Source of the DNA: Nocardioides cavernae
GTDB lineage: Bacteria > Actinomycetota > Actinomycetes > Propionibacteriales > Nocardioidaceae
NCBI RefSeq assembly: GCF_016907475.1
Contig: NZ_JAFBCA010000001.1
Span: forward strand, 806,001 to 870,000
Direction of reading: 5' to 3'
Length of the DNA stretch: 64,000 nt
How positions within the stretch are numbered: position 1 is the first letter of the stretch; the number at the start of each line of letters is the position of its first letter. Of the stretch, positions 60,983 through 64,000 are shown in pieces. Made by a program: the position numbers and the translations under genes. The notes below the pieces were generated by a model that was not told the DNA's origin, searched no databases, and saw only the letters and a list, made by a program, of their open reading frames with translations.

Positions 60983-61678
60983 TCAGCGGGTGACGGTCAC
61001 CCGCGCCGACCGAGTGCGCCCGTCGAGGGCGCGTACGACGACCCGGCGGAGGTCGCCGAGCGAGCGGGTCGCGGCTCGCTCCGCGCGACGTGGTGCCGGC
61101 GGGGCCACGACCGCGGACCGGAGGGCGGCCGCCTGCGCGTCGAACCACGCGGTGATCTCGGCGAGGACCGGGTCGGGGAGCGGCCCCACCGCGTCCACCT
61201 GCGCGACGACCTGGAACGCCGCCGTCGCGGTGACGCAGGTGGCGCACGAGCCCCCGACGGACAGCGCGCGGTTGGTCGGCCGCGCCCGGGTGCCGGGCCC
61301 GATCACGATGACCTGCACCGCGAGCGCCGTCGCCCGGCAGTCCCAGCAGTCCTGGGTCCAGGCGGTGGCGACGTTGTCGAAGCGCGCCGCGGCCGGGCCG
61401 GGCACGTAGATCACCTGCAGCACCGCGCTCTCCCCACGGCACCCGTGGCAGGCGGTCACGCTGGTCGCCACCGCATCGGCCTTCAGGTCGCCCTCGCGGA
61501 CCACGACCTCGTCGACGACGACGTCGCGGTCGTCGCGGCGCTGGTCGCTCGGCTGGGCGCTGGCGACGAGGTCGAGGTGGCGCCGCTCGTCGGCCGGCCC
61601 CCGCGAGGTCGCCTGGGCGGCGCCGGCCAGCAGCAGGGTCGCCACGACGGCGTGCGCGACAACGGCGCGCGCCCTCAT
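60983..61678 (-). CDS. Secreted protein with three 34-residue CxxC repeats
   Basis: 231 residues from ATG 61678, whose codon overlaps the stop of the upstream fusion gene (ATGA). The N-terminus MRARAVVAHAVVATLLLAGA is a signal peptide, probably cut after AQA. Three repeats follow, each with C-x-x-C, then a spaced A and QV: C77/C80/Q88, C111/C114/Q122 and C145/C148/Q156. All three landmarks repeat at exactly 34 residues. The second and third repeats are preceded by N-x-A. The C-terminal 70 residues are Ala/Arg-rich. I recall similar cysteine-repeat proteins beside peptide-zinc-metallopeptidase genes in actinobacteria, but no function is known to me. Confidence 0.75.
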   Translation of the reverse strand: MRARAVVAHAVVATLLLAGAAQATSRGPADERRHLDLVASAQPSDQRRDDRDVVVDEVVVREGDLKADAVATSVTACHGCRGESAVLQVIYVPGPAAARFDNVATAWTQDCWDCRATALAVQVIVIGPGTRARPTNRALSVGGSCATCVTATAAFQVVAQVDAVGPLPDPVLAEITAWFDAQAAALRSAVVAPPAPRRAERAATRSLGDLRRVVVRALDGRTRSARVTVTR

Positions 61679-63954
61679 GCCTGGTCCTCGACGACGAAGT
61701 TGTCGGCGACCGCAGCCGCGATGTCGACCAGCGCGTCGCGCGTCCGACGGTGGAGCGCGGACATGTCGGTCAGCGCGCCCGGCTCGAGGGCGTCGTCCCA
61801 CGGGACCGTCACGACGCGGGCACACCGCTTCTCGAAGTGCCGCCGCATCGGCTCCGGAGGCTCGCTCCCGCGCCGCTCCGCGTTGACCACGACGACCGTC
61901 CGCGCGACGAGGTCGTCGAACCCGTGCTGGTCCATCCAGTCCAGCGTGAGCGCCCCGGCCCGACCACCGTCCAGCCCGGCCCGCACCACGAGCACGACCT
62001 GGTCGGCCTCGGTGAGCAGGCCCTGGTTGGCGCTGTCGAGGATGCCGGTGCCGGTGTCGAGCAGGATCAGGTTGTAGAAGCGGTCGAGCAGCCCGATCAG
62101 CCGGTGGTAGTCGTCGCGCGCCAGGGCCAGCCCGATGCCGGGGTCGTCGTCGGAGGCGAGCACCTCGAGCCGCGACTCGAGGCCCTGCGAGGTGTAGCGC
62201 CGCAGCGCGGCGTACGTCGTGATCAGGTCGAGGTCGCGCAGCACGTCGGTCACGGTGCGGTCGTGCGGCGGCGCCACCCGGTGGGCGAGGTTGCCCGCGT
62301 CGGGGTTGGCGTCGACGGCGATCACGCGATCGCCGCGGAGCAGCGCGAAGGTGCTGCCCAGGGCGAGCGTGATCGTGGTCTTGCCGACGCCGCCCTTGCG
62401 GCTCATCACCACCACCCGCCTCGAGCCGTCGATCGGCGTACGCAGGCGGTGCTCGAGCTCGCGGCGCCGCTGCTCGGGGAGGCTCGGCCCGGGGTTGAGC
62501 ACGTGGCCGCTGCCGCGGTAGACCGCGCTGCGCCAGCCTTGCGTCGGGACGGGCACCGGGGCGGCGTACATCACCTCGTCGGTGAAGTCGGCCGCGGAGA
62601 CGACCCGTGGCGGGTCGGGCACGACGCTCGGCTCGTACGCCTCGGGCGGCCGCGCCGCGAGCCTGCTCCGGACCAGCAGGACCAGGCTCACCGCGACCCG
62701 CCACAGCGCCAGCACGACGCCCAGGATCGGCAGCAGCAGGAGGGCGATCGAGACCACCGCCAGCGCCATGACCGCCCAGTCGCGTCGTTCCCAGGCGAGG
62801 TCGAAGACCAGCTGCTGCAACCGGACCCCGTCGCGACCCCGTTCGACGAACTCCGGCAGGTACCAGATCGCCCAGGCGAACGCGCCGACCAGGAGCGGCA
62901 CGACGACCACCACCCAGCCGGTCACGAACCGCCGCGAGCGCGGACGCAGCTCGGTCACGCGCGGGTCGACGGGGTGCCCCGGACGCAGGCTCCGCATCAC
63001 CGGTCCGACCCGGGCGAACAGGTCCGGCACGCCGGCCAGGTCGGAGAGCACGTAGTAGCCGTCGAAGCGGACCACCGGGATGAGCTGCTGGAGCATCTGG
63101 AACTGCAGGACCAGCGCGGTCAGGAGCAGCACGCCGCTGCCGGTCGAGACGTACGCCGCCGCGAGCACCAGCACCGTGAGCGCGTTGAAGTGCAGCCCGC
63201 CGAGGTCGGTGCGCACCCGGCCGACCCGGCCGAGGCGGTAGGAGTCGGTCACGTCGGTGTAGAAGGCGGGGAAGACGAGGTAGAGCCCGAAGCCGATCTC
63301 GCCCGGAGTCGCACCGCCGTAGCGGCAGGCGGCCGCGTGCCCAAGCTCGTGGACGACGGCCGCGGTCGTGAGCATGCCGTAGATCAGCAGGGCGATCGTC
63401 GGGGTGGCGAAGAGCTCGCCGATCGCCGCCCAGATGTCGCCCCGCATCACGAGGACGACGTCCGCGACGACGAGGGCGGCGAGCACCAGCGCCACCAGCG
63501 GCGGCCAGAAGACCGGAGCCAGGACCCGGGCCAGCTTGTCGACGATCCGGGCCGGCACCAACGTGCCCTTCGCGGTCAGCGCCAGGAGCGGCCGCGCCCG
63601 CACCGACCGCGTCGGTTCGGGCGACTCGTCGGGGATCACCAGCCCGAGCGGCTCGAGCCGGGTGGTGACCAGGTGGGCAAGGCCGTCGACGCTCAACGTC
63701 CGGCCGTACGCCGCACTCACGTCGTCGGCCACCTGCTCGGCGGGCCGGGGCGGCTCGACGGCGCGCACCACCAGGTGGAGCAGCTCGGACAGCTGCACCA
63801 CCTGGTCGTCCACCCGTCGCACCAGGAAGGCCGGGTCCTTGAGGCCCGAGCCCTGGACGGGGCCCAGGAACTCCAGGCCGCGCGCCTGCCGCCACCGCTG
63901 CCCGGTGGCAGGTGGTGGAGCGGTCGTCATGTGCTCTGCGGTCGTCAGGTCCAT
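61675..63954 (-). CDS. M50-type membrane zinc peptidase fused to MinD/EspI-like ATPase
   Basis: 759-residue fusion. Residues about 35-115 resemble a PqqD-like winged peptide-recognition domain. Residues about 140-430 are a polytopic membrane peptidase of the peptide-zinc-metallopeptidase type: zinc motif HELGH (202-206), third ligand probably D298 in VRFDGYYVLSDLAG. A linker leads to a deviant Walker A ATPase: SRKGGVGKTTI (518-528), D548 in VIAVDANPDAGN and Walker B LILLDTGTGILDS (629-641), as in ESX-linked MinD proteins. The ATPase is downstream of the last helix, so peptidase and ATPase share one chain at the membrane. Coupled by ATGA to the cysteine-repeat gene. Start at ATG 63954 or 63930. 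Confidence 0.82.
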   Translation of the reverse strand: MDLTTAEHMTTAPPPATGQRWRQARGLEFLGPVQGSGLKDPAFLVRRVDDQVVQLSELLHLVVRAVEPPRPAEQVADDVSAAYGRTLSVDGLAHLVTTRLEPLGLVIPDESPEPTRSVRARPLLALTAKGTLVPARIVDKLARVLAPVFWPPLVALVLAALVVADVVLVMRGDIWAAIGELFATPTIALLIYGMLTTAAVVHELGHAAACRYGGATPGEIGFGLYLVFPAFYTDVTDSYRLGRVGRVRTDLGGLHFNALTVLVLAAAYVSTGSGVLLLTALVLQFQMLQQLIPVVRFDGYYVLSDLAGVPDLFARVGPVMRSLRPGHPVDPRVTELRPRSRRFVTGWVVVVVPLLVGAFAWAIWYLPEFVERGRDGVRLQQLVFDLAWERRDWAVMALAVVSIALLLLPILGVVLALWRVAVSLVLLVRSRLAARPPEAYEPSVVPDPPRVVSAADFTDEVMYAAPVPVPTQGWRSAVYRGSGHVLNPGPSLPEQRRRELEHRLRTPIDGSRRVVVMSRKGGVGKTTITLALGSTFALLRGDRVIAVDANPDAGNLAHRVAPPHDRTVTDVLRDLDLITTYAALRRYTSQGLESRLEVLASDDDPGIGLALARDDYHRLIGLLDRFYNLILLDTGTGILDSANQGLLTEADQVVLVVRAGLDGGRAGALTLDWMDQHGFDDLVARTVVVVNAERRGSEPPEPMRRHFEKRCARVVTVPWDDALEPGALTDMSALHRRTRDALVDIAAAVADNFVVEDQA

Positions 63955-64000
63955 CGCTCTGGGTGCTCTGTCTGCTCTGGTGGGTGGATCCGGTGACGGC

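Noticed and set aside
61675..63954. Standard ESX/type VII secretion locus
   Set aside because: The ATPase half is EspI/MinD-like, but there are no WXG100, EccB-E or mycosin genes in view.

Overview
The window is high-GC, densely coded actinobacterial chromosome. Gene content (glpD/TetR/ADPS-like flavoprotein locus, cellobiose ceb operon, MinD/EspI-like ATPase), frequent GTG starts, stop/start overlaps and many leaderless genes suggest a Nocardioides-like member of the Propionibacteriales. That placement is inference from gene content, not a database result. I see no rRNA, tRNA, CRISPR array, intact insertion sequence or prophage.

Layout. 1-7.2 kb: truncated OmpR-type response regulator, tandem-GNAT protein, DEAD-box helicase, a DoxX remnant beside a YceI gene, two small proteins and glmS. 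7.2-13.8 kb: glpD-like/TetR divergent from an ADPS-like FAD oxidase, then pirin, a GH1 glucosidase and a membrane protein. 13.8-22 kb: surface-glycan block with a sulfotransferase, three glycosyltransferases, UDP-glucose dehydrogenase, a C39-like protease candidate and a secreted collagen-like protein. 22-30.8 kb: small proteins, a FabH-type synthase, an oxidoreductase, an ArsR-controlled SRPBCC operon, a nucleotidyltransferase, DDAH and an acyl-CoA ligase. 30.8-37 kb: PadR-dienoyl-CoA reductase, alpha-methylacyl-CoA racemase, glutamine amidotransferase and a Baeyer-Villiger-type monooxygenase. 37-42.8 kb: a complete cellobiose uptake operon (cebE-cebF-cebG-bglC-cebR) with two CebR-like boxes around its promoter. 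43-53.1 kb: second DEAD-box helicase, LLM oxidoreductase, CPBP protein, NAD(P)-binding protein, MerR plus proton antiporter, and fadA-fadB. 53.3-59.8 kb: two ABC exporter operons, the second headed by a PadR regulator. 59.9-64 kb: a GNAT protein and then the most unusual pair in the window.

That pair is a 759-residue protein joining a PqqD-like N-terminus, an M50-type membrane zinc peptidase (HELGH) and a MinD/EspI-like ATPase. It is translationally coupled to a predicted secreted protein with three CxxC repeats spaced exactly 34 residues apart. It looks like a dedicated processing or export system for the cysteine-repeat protein; I know of no characterised function for this architecture.

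Two other themes stand out. Many intergenic gaps hold long palindromes, including two families that recur at sites 30-50 kb apart. At least nine genes have a TANNNT -10 hexamer 6-7 bases before the start codon and so are predicted to be leaderless; this also corrects several starts.
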